The translations under genes were made by a program, and so were the position numbers. This document shows positions 1-7,112 of a stretch of DNA of 10,407 nucleotides, in pieces. Numbering within the stretch: position 1 is the first letter of the stretch; every line of letters begins with the position of its first letter. The stretch spans positions 1 to 10,407 of the forward strand of contig CAZXVW010000154.1 in the NCBI GenBank assembly GCA_964644025.1, in the 5' to 3' direction. The notes under the pieces were generated by a model that saw nothing but the letters and a program-made list of their open reading frames with translations, did not search any database and was not told the origin of the DNA. Source of the DNA: CAZXVW01 sp964644025 (GTDB lineage Bacteria > Acidobacteriota > Terriglobia > Bryobacterales > Bryobacteraceae).

Positions 1-1409
1 AGATCAATCGGCTTGACCGGCAAATGCAGCGCCGTGAGGGGGCGGTCGAAATCCGATGGTTTGCCGACAGCAACGATGGTCAGCTCGCCGGGGCGCAGGT
101 GCTCGCGGGCGACGCGGAGCACGTCGGCGCGGGTAACGGCTTTGACCGCTTTCTGGTAACGGAAAATGAAGTCCTTCGGGTAGTTGTAGTAGGCGTATGT
201 GACCAGGCGGTTCAGCGTCTTACTCGGCCGGTCGAAGTGGAAGACGAAGCTGTTGAGAACCGTGTCCTTGGCGGTTTTCAGCTCCTCGGCAGCGACTGGT
301 GCGTCGCGGATCCGCCGGATCTCGGCGAGCACTGCTTCCAGCGTCTCGGTGGTAGACTGCGACTTGGTGCTGCCGTAGACCTGGAACAGACCGGGGTGGT
401 CATAACGGGCGCCCCAGACGGCGCCGATTGCGTAAGCATAACCCAGTTCGGTGCGCACCTTCTTGAACAGGCGGCTGGAGAAGCCGCCGCCGAGTATGTC
501 GCCCATTACTTCCAGCGCCGGGAAATCCTTGTCATCGAGCCGCCCGCCGAGATGGCCGACGCGGAACGAGGTCTGGTTCACGTCTTGCTTCGTGGCCAGA
601 TAGATGCCCGGAGCCGGCCTGGCCGTCACCGGCGGGAACGGGGGAACCGGAGGCCGCTGAACCTTCCAGCCGGCAAACAGTGCCTCCAGCCGGGCCTTCA
701 TCTCCCGGATGGAGAAGTCACCCTGAATCGCCAACATGATGTTGGCGGGGAAAAAGTATCGCTGATAGAACCGGACCAGATCCTCCCGCTGGATGCGGTT
801 CACATGCTCGTATTCGATCCGCCAGCCGTAAGGGTTGTCCCGCCCGTAGACGATCTCGGCGAACTCCCGGGTGGCGATCTCGTCGGGGTCGTCATTCCGG
901 CGGGAAATGGCGGTGCGGTAGCGCGTCTTGGCCAGCTCGAGTTTGTCCTGGCGGAAGGCCGGCGCAGTGAGCAAATCCCGGAATACGCCGAGCACTTCGC
1001 CCACGTTCTCCTTCAGACAACTGAAGGAGACCGAGCCGCTGGTCTCGCCGATCGAGCTTTCCACCGAGGCGGCGATGTTCTCCAGCTCTTCGTCGATCTG
1101 GTCGCCGGTCTTGTCCCGGGTGCCCCCGGTGCGCAGCACCTGGCCGGTGAAATACGCCAGGCCGATCTTGTCCGGCGGATCAAACAGGTTGCCGGTGCGT
1201 ACCAGGGCCGTACCGCTGACGAGCGGCAGCTCATGGTTTTCCAGCAGGTACACCCGCATGCCGTTCGGCAGCGTGAGGGTCTCCACCTCGGGCAGGTTCA
1301 CCTGGGGCAGCGGAGGATAGATAAGCTCCCGGTAGGAAGGGATGCCGGCGGGCTGAGCCCAGGCAATGCCGGCAATGAGCAGTGACAGGAACAGCAGGCG
1401 CGGCTTCAT
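1..1409 (-). CDS. M16 family peptidase homologue, catalytically dead partner (3' end cut by window)
   Basis: The frame reads from ATG at 1409 to the left edge without a stop and gives 469 residues; the missing C-terminus is probably only a few residues. Residues 1-18 are a signal peptide (MKPRLLFLSLLIAGIAWA, cleavage before Q19), so the protein should be periplasmic. An N-terminal M16 domain follows, then a C-terminal M16 domain whose SSRLFKKVRTELGYAYAI block (about 311-328) holds the conserved R/Y substrate-binding residues. At the usual HxxEH zinc site (after GLA, residues 83-85) it has Y86-F-T-G-Q90, so both His and the Glu are gone. In the family, such members pair with an active M16 subunit, as MPP-alpha does with MPP-beta. 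It follows an active M16 gene with an ATGA overlap, and AAAGGAGG at 1425-1418 is a strong ribosome binding site 8 nt from the ATG. Translational coupling and heteromer formation are inferred. Family assignment is firm; substrate is unknown. Confidence 0.93.
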   Translation of the reverse strand, partial: MKPRLLFLSLLIAGIAWAQPAGIPSYRELIYPPLPQVNLPEVETLTLPNGMRVYLLENHELPLVSGTALVRTGNLFDPPDKIGLAYFTGQVLRTGGTRDKTGDQIDEELENIAASVESSIGETSGSVSFSCLKENVGEVLGVFRDLLTAPAFRQDKLELAKTRYRTAISRRNDDPDEIATREFAEIVYGRDNPYGWRIEYEHVNRIQREDLVRFYQRYFFPANIMLAIQGDFSIREMKARLEALFAGWKVQRPPVPPFPPVTARPAPGIYLATKQDVNQTSFRVGHLGGRLDDKDFPALEVMGDILGGGFSSRLFKKVRTELGYAYAIGAVWGARYDHPGLFQVYGSTKSQSTTETLEAVLAEIRRIRDAPVAAEELKTAKDTVLNSFVFHFDRPSKTLNRLVTYAYYNYPKDFIFRYQKAVKAVTRADVLRVAREHLRPGELTIVAVGKPSDFDRPLTALHLPVKPID

Positions 1410-2953
1410 TGGCCTTTCCTCCTTTCGGCCGGTGATTGGCCCGGCGGGGCGCCGGCGGCGGGCGGTCCGGTAGAAGGCTTGACATGCCAGGCGACCGTGC
1501 GCGTTCTGGCGTTCAAGTACTTGCGGGCCACCCGCTGGACGTCGTCCGCCGTGACCTGGTCGATGAGCTGGATAGCCCGGAACATCATGCGCCAGTCGCC
1601 GTAGTTGACGTAGTACCAGGCCAACTGCATGGCCAGCCCCGGGTTGGAGTCCAGCCGCCGGATCAGCCCGGCCCGGATCTTGGTCTTCACCCGCCGCAGG
1701 GTCTCCTCGTCCACCTTCTCTTTCTTCAGGCGGTCCACGATTTCGTAGATCGCTTTCTCGTTCTCTGCCACCGTGTGCCCCCGGTTCGGCACGCTGTAGA
1801 TGAGGAACAGGGCCGGGTATTTCGCCGAGGGGATGGCGGCGCTGGAGCCGGCGTACAAGGCGATCCGGCTGTCCCGGACCAGTTCCCGGTACAAGAGGCT
1901 GGTCCGGCCGCTGGACAGGATGCTGTCGAGCACATCAAAGACCGGATCGTCGGGATGGTTCTGGTTGGGCCGCTTGTAGGCGATCATGAGCGTGGGCTGG
2001 GTTGGCGACTCGATCGTCGCCCGCCGCTCGCCTTCCTGGGGCGGCTCGACAGTGATGACGCCGGGCGGGGTCGGCCCGGCGGGGAGGCGGGCGAAATACT
2101 TCGCGGCAAGTTCCTTTACGCGCGCCGGCTGCACATCGCCGGCGATGGCAATGGTGATGTTGCCGGGAACGTAGTAGGTGTGGTGGAACGCCTCGGCGTC
2201 AGTGGCGCGGAGGTGTTCGATGTCGCTCGCCCAGCCGGAGAGCCGGCCGTAGGGATGAGCCATGAAAGCCGTGGCCACCAGCACCTCCCATAACTTGCCC
2301 TGGGGATTCGACTCGACCCGCATCCGCCGCTCCTCGCGCACGACGTCCCGTTCCTTGTAGAACTCGCGGAACACGGGCCGGCGGAACCATTCCGACTGGA
2401 GCAAGAACCACAGCTCGATCCGGTTGGACGGCAGGCTGTAATAGTACTCGGTGTAATCCATTGCCGTGCCGGCATTGAAGCCGACGGCGCCGTTTTCCTC
2501 GATCACCCGGGTATAGGCGTTCGAGTCGACAAGGCTATTGGCCGCGCGGATCGCTTCGTCAAGCTCCGCCTGGAGCTGTTTGACGCGCGCCGGGTCCGCG
2601 CGCGCCCGTTTCCGGCGTTCATTCTCCAGCTTGTCGTAGATGGTCTCGACCCTGGCCAAGGCCTTCTGCTCGGCCGGCCAGTTCTTCGTGCCCACGCGCG
2701 TGGTGCCCTTGCCGATCATGTGCTCGAACATGTGCGCGAGGCCGGTCTTGCCGCGCGGATCGTTCGCCGCCCCGGCGTTGACGTAAGCGTAAAAGGAAAC
2801 CACCGGGGCCTGGCGCCGTTCCAGCACGATGAAATGCAGGCCGTTATCCAGGGTGAACTCGGTCACCCGTTTTTCAAATTCCTCCAGGCTCTGAGCCGGA
2901 ACGAGCAGCGCCGGCAGCAGGAGGCCCACCGCCAGCGCGAGATATTTTCTCAT
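1406..2953 (-). CDS. M16 family zinc metallopeptidase, catalytic subunit
   Basis: A secreted pitrilysin/insulinase-type (M16) zinc peptidase of 515 residues, counting from the ATG at 2953. That start puts a clean signal peptide at the N-terminus (MRKYLALAVGLLLPALLVPA, cleavage near residue 20). The frame also opens at a TTG at 2980 with GAGGAG 11 nt upstream, which would add nine residues ahead of the signal peptide; I judge this less likely. The inverted zinc motif is GLAHMFEHMIG (H74, E77, H78), and EERRMRVE (E207 or E208) supplies the third ligand. The distance from the second His to that Glu is about 130 residues rather than the usual 75 or so. The excess is a charged, probably coiled-coil insertion near residues 92-141. 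The C-terminal M16 domain has SSGRTSLLYREL (about 347-358). The stop overlaps the start of the inactive M16 partner (ATGA), so the two are probably made as a periplasmic complex degrading or maturing peptides. Confidence 0.95.
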   Translation of the reverse strand: MRKYLALAVGLLLPALLVPAQSLEEFEKRVTEFTLDNGLHFIVLERRQAPVVSFYAYVNAGAANDPRGKTGLAHMFEHMIGKGTTRVGTKNWPAEQKALARVETIYDKLENERRKRARADPARVKQLQAELDEAIRAANSLVDSNAYTRVIEENGAVGFNAGTAMDYTEYYYSLPSNRIELWFLLQSEWFRRPVFREFYKERDVVREERRMRVESNPQGKLWEVLVATAFMAHPYGRLSGWASDIEHLRATDAEAFHHTYYVPGNITIAIAGDVQPARVKELAAKYFARLPAGPTPPGVITVEPPQEGERRATIESPTQPTLMIAYKRPNQNHPDDPVFDVLDSILSSGRTSLLYRELVRDSRIALYAGSSAAIPSAKYPALFLIYSVPNRGHTVAENEKAIYEIVDRLKKEKVDEETLRRVKTKIRAGLIRRLDSNPGLAMQLAWYYVNYGDWRMMFRAIQLIDQVTADDVQRVARKYLNARTRTVAWHVKPSTGPPAAGAPPGQSPAERRKGQ

Positions 2954-3074
2954 GGAACTCGCACCCCCGTGGAATGGCAAGCTTGTCTCATCTCCTCAGT
3001 CTATGGTGTTCGGCGGCGGCGGCTCAACGCACTCCCGGCGCCCGCAGCAAAGGGAATCCCGCGTGGGGCCGCCG
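2954..3074 (-). other. Gap between the permease and peptidase gene pairs
   Basis: These 121 bp separate the last permease stop from the peptidase ATG. No terminator-like hairpin followed by a T-run is visible, so read-through from the permease genes remains possible. GAGGAG at 2997-2992 sits 11 nt before a TTG (2980) and directly against a 13-codon frame (ATG at 2990) whose TGA overlaps the peptidase ATG. Neither looks like a convincing start. Confidence 0.5.
2998..3027 (-). promoter_or_regulatory. Weak sigma-70-like promoter candidate before the M16 pair
   Basis: On the minus strand TTGAGC (3027-3022) is followed after 18 nt by TAGACT (3003-2998), each matching four of six consensus positions. 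It lies in the gap upstream of the M16 operon and could give it transcription independent of the permease genes. The match is weak, and in a GC-rich genome of unknown sigma preference it is only a candidate. Confidence 0.22.
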
Positions 3075-4313
3075 CTATTCATAGCGCAAGGCGGCCACCG
3101 GGTCCAGTCGCGCGGCTTTGCCAGCCGGCCAGATTCCGAAGAACAGGCCCACGCCCACCGAGACGAGGACGCCGAGCGCGGCGGCCCAAAGCGGCACACT
3201 GGTGGGCAGGTCGGGAAAGGCCATGCCGGCGCCGAGCGAGATCAGCCACCCGACAGCCATGCCCAGCAACCCCCCGAGGCCGGTCAGCACCACCGCTTCA
3301 GTGAGGAATTGCGCGATGATGTCGGCGCGCCGCGCGCCGACGGCCTTGCGGATTCCGATTTCGCGGGTGCGCTCGGTGACGGAAACGAGCATGATGTTCA
3401 TCACGCCGATACCGCCTACCAGGAGGCCGATGGAACTGAGCACCACCATTACCAGAGCGGTGGTGGACATCACGTCCCGGAAATCCTCGATCATTTGCTC
3501 GGCGGTGGAGATGGCGAAGTTATCGGGCTTGTTGTACGGGACGTGGCGCTCCAGCCGGAGCACCGCCGTGACCTCATCCTTGGCCCGGGCCAGCATCCCT
3601 TCCTTGGCCACGACGATCAGCATATTCTCCCTGGCGGCCGGGAACAGCTTTTTCATCGTGAAGTACGGGAACAAGACGCGGGTGTCCTGCTGCCCCGGCA
3701 GCGAGATGGGGGGACGCTTCATCACGCCGATCACCTCGGCCATCTGGCCGTCAATGTCGATCCATTTGCCGACCGGATCGATGCGGGAAAACAGCGCGTT
3801 GTAGACATCCTCGCCGATGACCACAACCGGCCGCCGATGGAGGCTTTCGGCGTTGGTGAAGAAGCGGCCGTACAGCATTTCGGCGTTTCCCTCGCCTTCG
3901 GCGTATTCCTCCTCGGTGCCGCCGAGCTCAATGCCATAGATATCAGCGCCCTTATACTTGGCGCGGTGGATGCCGCCCATCGGAAACAGGTAGGGGCTCA
4001 CGTGCTCGACCGAGGGGCAGCGTTCGGCGATTGCGCGCGCGTTTTCCAGCGTGAGCGGCTTTCGCTGGCGCTCCTCCGCGGTGAGATTGAAGCGGACCCC
4101 CACCTTGAACTTAAACACGATGAGTGTGTTCGTACCAAAGCCGCGGAGAATGTCGGCAATGGCGCCGTCCAGGCCGGTAATGATGGAGCCGACGCCGATG
4201 ATCGTGCTGGTGCCGATGATCACGCCAAGCACGGTGAGCAGCGCACGAAGCTTATGTTCCCGAATCGTTGCGAGCGCCATCCGAGCGGCCGATAGATAGG
4301 AAGTCAGGTTCAT
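3075..4313 (-). CDS. ABC transporter permease, MacB/FtsX type (second of pair)
   Basis: A 412-residue permease with the MacB/LolC-E topology. One N-terminal membrane segment (about 24-46) is followed by a large extracytoplasmic MacB-like core domain (about 50-280) and a C-terminal FtsX domain with three membrane segments (about 284-309, 338-361, 374-395). The cytoplasmic loop SVTERTREIGIRKAVGARR (311-329) is the family's coupling region that contacts the ATPase, and the C-terminus DPVAALRYE is a typical ending. There is no fused nucleotide-binding domain, so it depends on a separate ATPase that is not in this window. The ATG at 4313 overlaps the stop of the upstream permease (ATGA), with only a weak GGTGGA site upstream, so translational coupling is likely. 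Such subunits use ATP hydrolysis in the cytoplasm to drive periplasmic movements for export of peptides, antibiotics or lipoproteins; the substrate here cannot be read from sequence. Confidence 0.94.
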   Translation of the reverse strand: MNLTSYLSAARMALATIREHKLRALLTVLGVIIGTSTIIGVGSIITGLDGAIADILRGFGTNTLIVFKFKVGVRFNLTAEERQRKPLTLENARAIAERCPSVEHVSPYLFPMGGIHRAKYKGADIYGIELGGTEEEYAEGEGNAEMLYGRFFTNAESLHRRPVVVIGEDVYNALFSRIDPVGKWIDIDGQMAEVIGVMKRPPISLPGQQDTRVLFPYFTMKKLFPAARENMLIVVAKEGMLARAKDEVTAVLRLERHVPYNKPDNFAISTAEQMIEDFRDVMSTTALVMVVLSSIGLLVGGIGVMNIMLVSVTERTREIGIRKAVGARRADIIAQFLTEAVVLTGLGGLLGMAVGWLISLGAGMAFPDLPTSVPLWAAALGVLVSVGVGLFFGIWPAGKAARLDPVAALRYE

Positions 4314-5551
4314 CGTTCCACCCGCAGCGCTTCTATGGGATCCAGCTTCGCGGCGCGCTGCGCCGGGTAGATGCCGAAGAACAGCCCAACGGCGGTTGAC
4401 AGTCCCACGCCGGCCGCCACCGCGTACACGGGCACCGACATCGGCACCGGGGTGAGCCGGCCGCCCAGTTGAGTCACCAGCACCGAGATGATGACACCTG
4501 CCAGCCCGCCGGCGGCCGCCAGCATCGCCGATTCCACCAGGAACTGGTTCAGGATGTCCTGCCGCCTGGCACCCACCGATTTGCGGATCCCGATTTCCTG
4601 GGTTCGTTCGGTGACCGCCGCCAGCATGATGTTCATGATGACGACTCCGCCCACCACCATGAAGACGGAAACCACACCGACGGCTGCGGCCGCGACCACG
4701 CCGGTGAGCTGGTCCCAGGCCTGAACGAGCGAATCCGAGGAGACAATGGCGAAGTTGTCATCCTGACCCGGGCGCAAGTGACGGTAGGCGCGCAGCAGCA
4801 TGCGAACCTCGTCCTGCGCCTGGAAGAGGTGATCGCGATCGAGCGCGAGGCCGAAGATGCTCATCCCGGACCGCGCCCCGTAAATCTTGAAGTAGGTCTC
4901 GATCGGAATCATCACGAAGGTGTCCCGTGACTGGCCGAAGATGCTGCCCTGGGCCTCGGCGACGCCAATCACCTCAAATGGCCTGCCGTCGACGCGGATC
5001 GTCTTACCGAGCGGGTCCCGGTTGGGGAAGAATTCCTCCTTGATATCGTTGCCGATAAAAGCCACGGCCATCCGCTTCCGGTTTTCGGTTTCGGTAAAGA
5101 ACCGGCCCATGGCGACCTGGATGTTGAGCGCTATTCCGACATTCGGGCTGCCGCCCTGCAGCGAGACCATCTCCAGGTGCTTGTCCTCGTAATCAGCGGA
5201 GATGCGGCGGTCCGCCTGGATGCCGATTTCGCGCGTCAGCGTGACCTGCTGTTTCAGAAACTCGAACTCCTCGCGCTGGATTTGCGGGTTCTTCCTGAGA
5301 AATTCGAGATACTTCTTCGGGTCGAACTTGCCCAGGAAGGCCATGCGCACCACCCGGTAGCCGTCCACCCCCATGCGCGACACATTCTCGGCGATGTAGA
5401 CGTCCATGCCGTGGATCACGGCCATCACCACGATCAGCGTGGTGGTGGAGAGGATAATCCCCAGCAGGGTGAGAAAACTGCGCAGCTTGCTGGAGCGGAG
5501 CGAAGACAGCGCGACGCTGACAGCTTCCATGAAGGAGGCGGTGCCTTGCAT
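4310..5551 (-). CDS. ABC transporter permease, MacB/FtsX type (first of pair)
   Basis: A 413-residue permease, paralogous in layout to the gene after it. It has an N-terminal membrane segment (about 24-47), a MacB-like periplasmic core (about 50-282) and a C-terminal FtsX domain with three membrane segments (about 286-311, 340-361, 374-396). The coupling loop AVTERTQEIGIRKSVGARR (312-330) and the ending DPIEALRVER are characteristic. The core regions of the two permeases differ much more than their FtsX parts, which fits a heterodimer of specialised halves (inference). The start at 5551 lies 4 bp after the hydrolase stop and has no Shine-Dalgarno sequence, but a TATTAT box sits 6 nt upstream. 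An alternative ATG at 5530 also lacks a good ribosome site. No ATPase or membrane-fusion protein gene is adjacent within the window. Confidence 0.94.
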   Translation of the reverse strand: MQGTASFMEAVSVALSSLRSSKLRSFLTLLGIILSTTTLIVVMAVIHGMDVYIAENVSRMGVDGYRVVRMAFLGKFDPKKYLEFLRKNPQIQREEFEFLKQQVTLTREIGIQADRRISADYEDKHLEMVSLQGGSPNVGIALNIQVAMGRFFTETENRKRMAVAFIGNDIKEEFFPNRDPLGKTIRVDGRPFEVIGVAEAQGSIFGQSRDTFVMIPIETYFKIYGARSGMSIFGLALDRDHLFQAQDEVRMLLRAYRHLRPGQDDNFAIVSSDSLVQAWDQLTGVVAAAAVGVVSVFMVVGGVVIMNIMLAAVTERTQEIGIRKSVGARRQDILNQFLVESAMLAAAGGLAGVIISVLVTQLGGRLTPVPMSVPVYAVAAGVGLSTAVGLFFGIYPAQRAAKLDPIEALRVER

Positions 5552-5563
5552 TATTTTATAATA
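5552..5563 (-). promoter_or_regulatory. -10-like box 6 nt before the permease start (possible leaderless promoter)
   Basis: Minus-strand TATTAT (5563-5558) is followed by AAAATA and then the ATG at 5551, which would place transcription initiation at or next to the start codon. No Shine-Dalgarno sequence is visible. No good -35 hexamer is seen 16-18 nt further upstream, inside the end of the hydrolase gene, so this may equally be an AT-rich junction in a read-through operon. Confidence 0.3.
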
Positions 5564-6536
5564 CGGTTCCCGGCCGCAAAGCGTTCTTCTTTTCTACCAT
5601 CCAGGCTACCACTACGCGGTCCACCCAGAAGCGGGGCCGGCGCCGGGACAGGAACCCCAGATGCCCGCCATGTGCCGGCGCCAGCAATTCCAGGTTCGAA
5701 TTGGCCCGGATGGCGGGGTGGGCGAACAGGTGGAACGGAACCAGCGGGTCGTCCTGAGCCTGGATGAGCAGCGTGGGCACCCGGATGGCGCCGAGAAACA
5801 GGCGCGAGGATTGCGTCTGGTAGTAGTGTTCGGCGTTGCGGAAGCCGTGCTCGGGCGCGGTGACGCGGTCGTCGAATTCCCAGACCGAGGAGATGCCCGC
5901 CAGGTTCGCCTCCGGGTACAGGCCCGGGACGGCGCGTCTTTTTGTCCGCACGCGGTTCTTCATGCTCCGTAGGAAGCGCCACCGGTACAAGCGGTTCACC
6001 GGAGCCGCCAGGCGCCGGGCCGCGGCCGCCAGGTCGATGGGCGTGGAAATGGCGCAGACGCCGGCCAGCAGGCGGTCGCCGTCTTCCTCCAGTTCGCCGG
6101 CCAGCTTGAGGGCGATGTTGCCGCCCAGCGAGAAGCCGACCAGGAAAACGGGGGTGCGGCGCTGGCGGTCCAGGCGCATCAGGAAGGAGAACAGGTCCGA
6201 GGTTTGACCCGAGTGATAGAAGGTAGGGGCGAGGAACTCCGTGCCACCGCAACCCCGGAGATTGAAACGGTGCACCGCGAAGCCGGCTTCGAGCGCCGCC
6301 TGCGCCATGCCGCGCATGTAGGGCGCGTTGCTCGATCCTTCCAGGCCGTGAACCAGCACCACCTCGCCCTGCGCTTGTGGCGGCCGTTGAGTGTGGACGA
6401 GCACCTGCGCGTCCGGCTCGGTCCGAACCAGCTCGGCGGTGACGGGGAAGCGTTCCTCATCCAGCGTCCGCGGCCACAGGGCGGCGGCGATGGTGAGCAG
6501 GTGCGGGTTGCGGACGATCGGCGAAAAGCGCTCCAA
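5556..6536 (-). CDS. YheT-family alpha/beta hydrolase
   Basis: A 326-residue hydrolase of the YheT/COG0429 family, the usual family length. Family landmarks are visible: RNPHLLTI near the N-terminus (9-16), oxyanion segment VHGLEGSSNAPY (62-73), FNLRGCGG (91-98), nucleophile elbow GFSLGGN with Ser136, an acid in QDDPLVP (Asp262 or Asp263), and catalytic His292 in GGHLGFL. There is no signal peptide, so it is probably cytosolic or peripheral. Relatives act as esterases or lipases on short or medium acyl esters; the physiological substrate is mostly unknown. The chosen start is TTG at 6536, with the conserved N-terminal motif beginning eight residues later. It lacks a Shine-Dalgarno site but has TACAAT 6 nt upstream inside a perfect palindrome. 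Its stop is 4 bp before the first permease, which suggests an operon in which this is the first gene. Confidence 0.92.
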   Translation of the reverse strand: MERFSPIVRNPHLLTIAAALWPRTLDEERFPVTAELVRTEPDAQVLVHTQRPPQAQGEVVLVHGLEGSSNAPYMRGMAQAALEAGFAVHRFNLRGCGGTEFLAPTFYHSGQTSDLFSFLMRLDRQRRTPVFLVGFSLGGNIALKLAGELEEDGDRLLAGVCAISTPIDLAAAARRLAAPVNRLYRWRFLRSMKNRVRTKRRAVPGLYPEANLAGISSVWEFDDRVTAPEHGFRNAEHYYQTQSSRLFLGAIRVPTLLIQAQDDPLVPFHLFAHPAIRANSNLELLAPAHGGHLGFLSRRRPRFWVDRVVVAWMVEKKNALRPGTVL

Positions 6537-6553
6537 CCCGCTATTGTAGCGGG
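6537..6553 (-). promoter_or_regulatory. 17-bp perfect palindrome with -10-like TACAAT abutting the hydrolase start
   Basis: CCCGCTA-TTG-TAGCGGG on the plus strand is a perfect 7-bp inverted repeat around three bases, ending one base before the TTG start of the hydrolase. On the minus strand TACAAT occupies 6548-6543, 6 nt from the start codon. It could be an operator overlapping a promoter, or an RNA hairpin at the start codon. No convincing -35 hexamer is seen 16-18 nt upstream. Confidence 0.4.
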
Positions 6554-6666
6554 GCGAGGTTTCGCATCAGTTGGGTGAGCAGGCCGAGCGTTGTGGGGCG
6601 GAAGCAGGAGTTCCCGCGCTGACTGCGAGTTCGCCGCACGGCGAGCAAGCGTGGACGGACTTGTCT

Positions 6667-6690
6667 GCGCGGCCGGGCGTGAGGCCGCGC
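6667..6690. repeat. 8-bp perfect inverted repeat
   Basis: GCGCGGCC and GGCCGCGC flank an 8-nt spacer (6675-6682). There is no T-run on either side, so it is not a canonical intrinsic terminator. It could be a REP-like intergenic hairpin or a protein site. In such GC-rich sequence a chance stem is possible. Confidence 0.4.
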
Positions 6691-6838
6691 CACCAGGAGG
6701 TCAACGGCGAAGAAAAGGGGAAGAACGGTTCCCGGCAACTGATTGATGTCATTGGAGTTAGGTTGAAATTGGGTTCGAATCCTCACTTTTTTTCGGAGAA
6801 CTTGTTCGGGAAGTGATGATTTCCGAGCGTGGGCCTGT

Positions 6839-6855
6839 TTGGTTTCGAGAACCAA
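6839..6855. repeat. 6-bp perfect inverted repeat
   Basis: TTGGTT and AACCAA flank TCGAG. This is a short, moderately AT-rich stem in the gene-free interval. No function can be assigned. Confidence 0.3.
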
Positions 6856-7112
6856 CGGCGCAGCCTTCCGAACTTTGGCCTCGCTGCCGAAGGAAAACGA
6901 TGCCTGCCCCGGCCGAAATTCCCTGTGCAGCGCACTTTCGCCCCCGCGGTGGCCAGCAGCGGCCTGGGAGTTTCGCGTATTCAGTTGTGAAAGAACAATG
7001 GTCTGGCGCTGCCGGTTCAGATCCGAGGGCGGGTCAGGGAAGCGCCTCCCGCTGGGATTGTAACGCGGGCGCGAGCGAGACGGTGCAGCGGAGGGGAGTA
7101 AGCCACTGGGAC

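Larger units (their letters stand above)
6554..7112. other. Gene-free interval of about 560 bp with hairpins
   Basis: No reading frame here resembles a protein. The open frames on either strand translate to Arg/Pro/Ser-rich sequence without domains. Visible elements are short inverted repeats at 6631-6644, 6667-6690 and 6839-6855, and a tRNA T-arm-like string (GGGTTCGAATCC, 6771-6782) followed by a run of seven T at 6787-6793. The stretch 6721-6800 is clearly less GC-rich than its surroundings. The interval lies after the lyase gene and before the hydrolase gene, both on the minus strand, so it should hold the lyase terminator and the hydrolase promoter. Confidence 0.6.

Noticed and set aside
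24..1385. Long plus-strand open frame of 453 codons opposite the inactive M16 gene
   Set aside because: It is antisense to a gene with a signal peptide, M16 motifs and a strong ribosome site. Its translation has no family features; long antisense frames are expected from high third-position G/C.
2951..2990. A 13-codon leader frame (ATG at 2990) whose stop overlaps the M16 ATG
   Set aside because: The GAGGAG site touches its ATG with no spacer, so initiation there is unlikely, and the peptide shows nothing recognisable.
2952..4295. Plus-strand open frame of 447 codons, His/Asp/Gly-rich
   Set aside because: It lies antisense to the second permease. Its His, Asp and Glu richness is the reverse-complement shadow of membrane-protein codons.
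6667..6690. Intrinsic terminator for the lyase gene
   Set aside because: The stem is good, but no T-run follows on either strand and it is over 400 bp past the lyase stop.
6711..6793. Functional tRNA gene
   Set aside because: The acceptor is almost all A/T, the D-loop lacks the GG pair, position 8 is not T, the variable region is too long for the loop triplet GAT (Ile), and stems have mismatches. It is kept only as a low-interest scar candidate.
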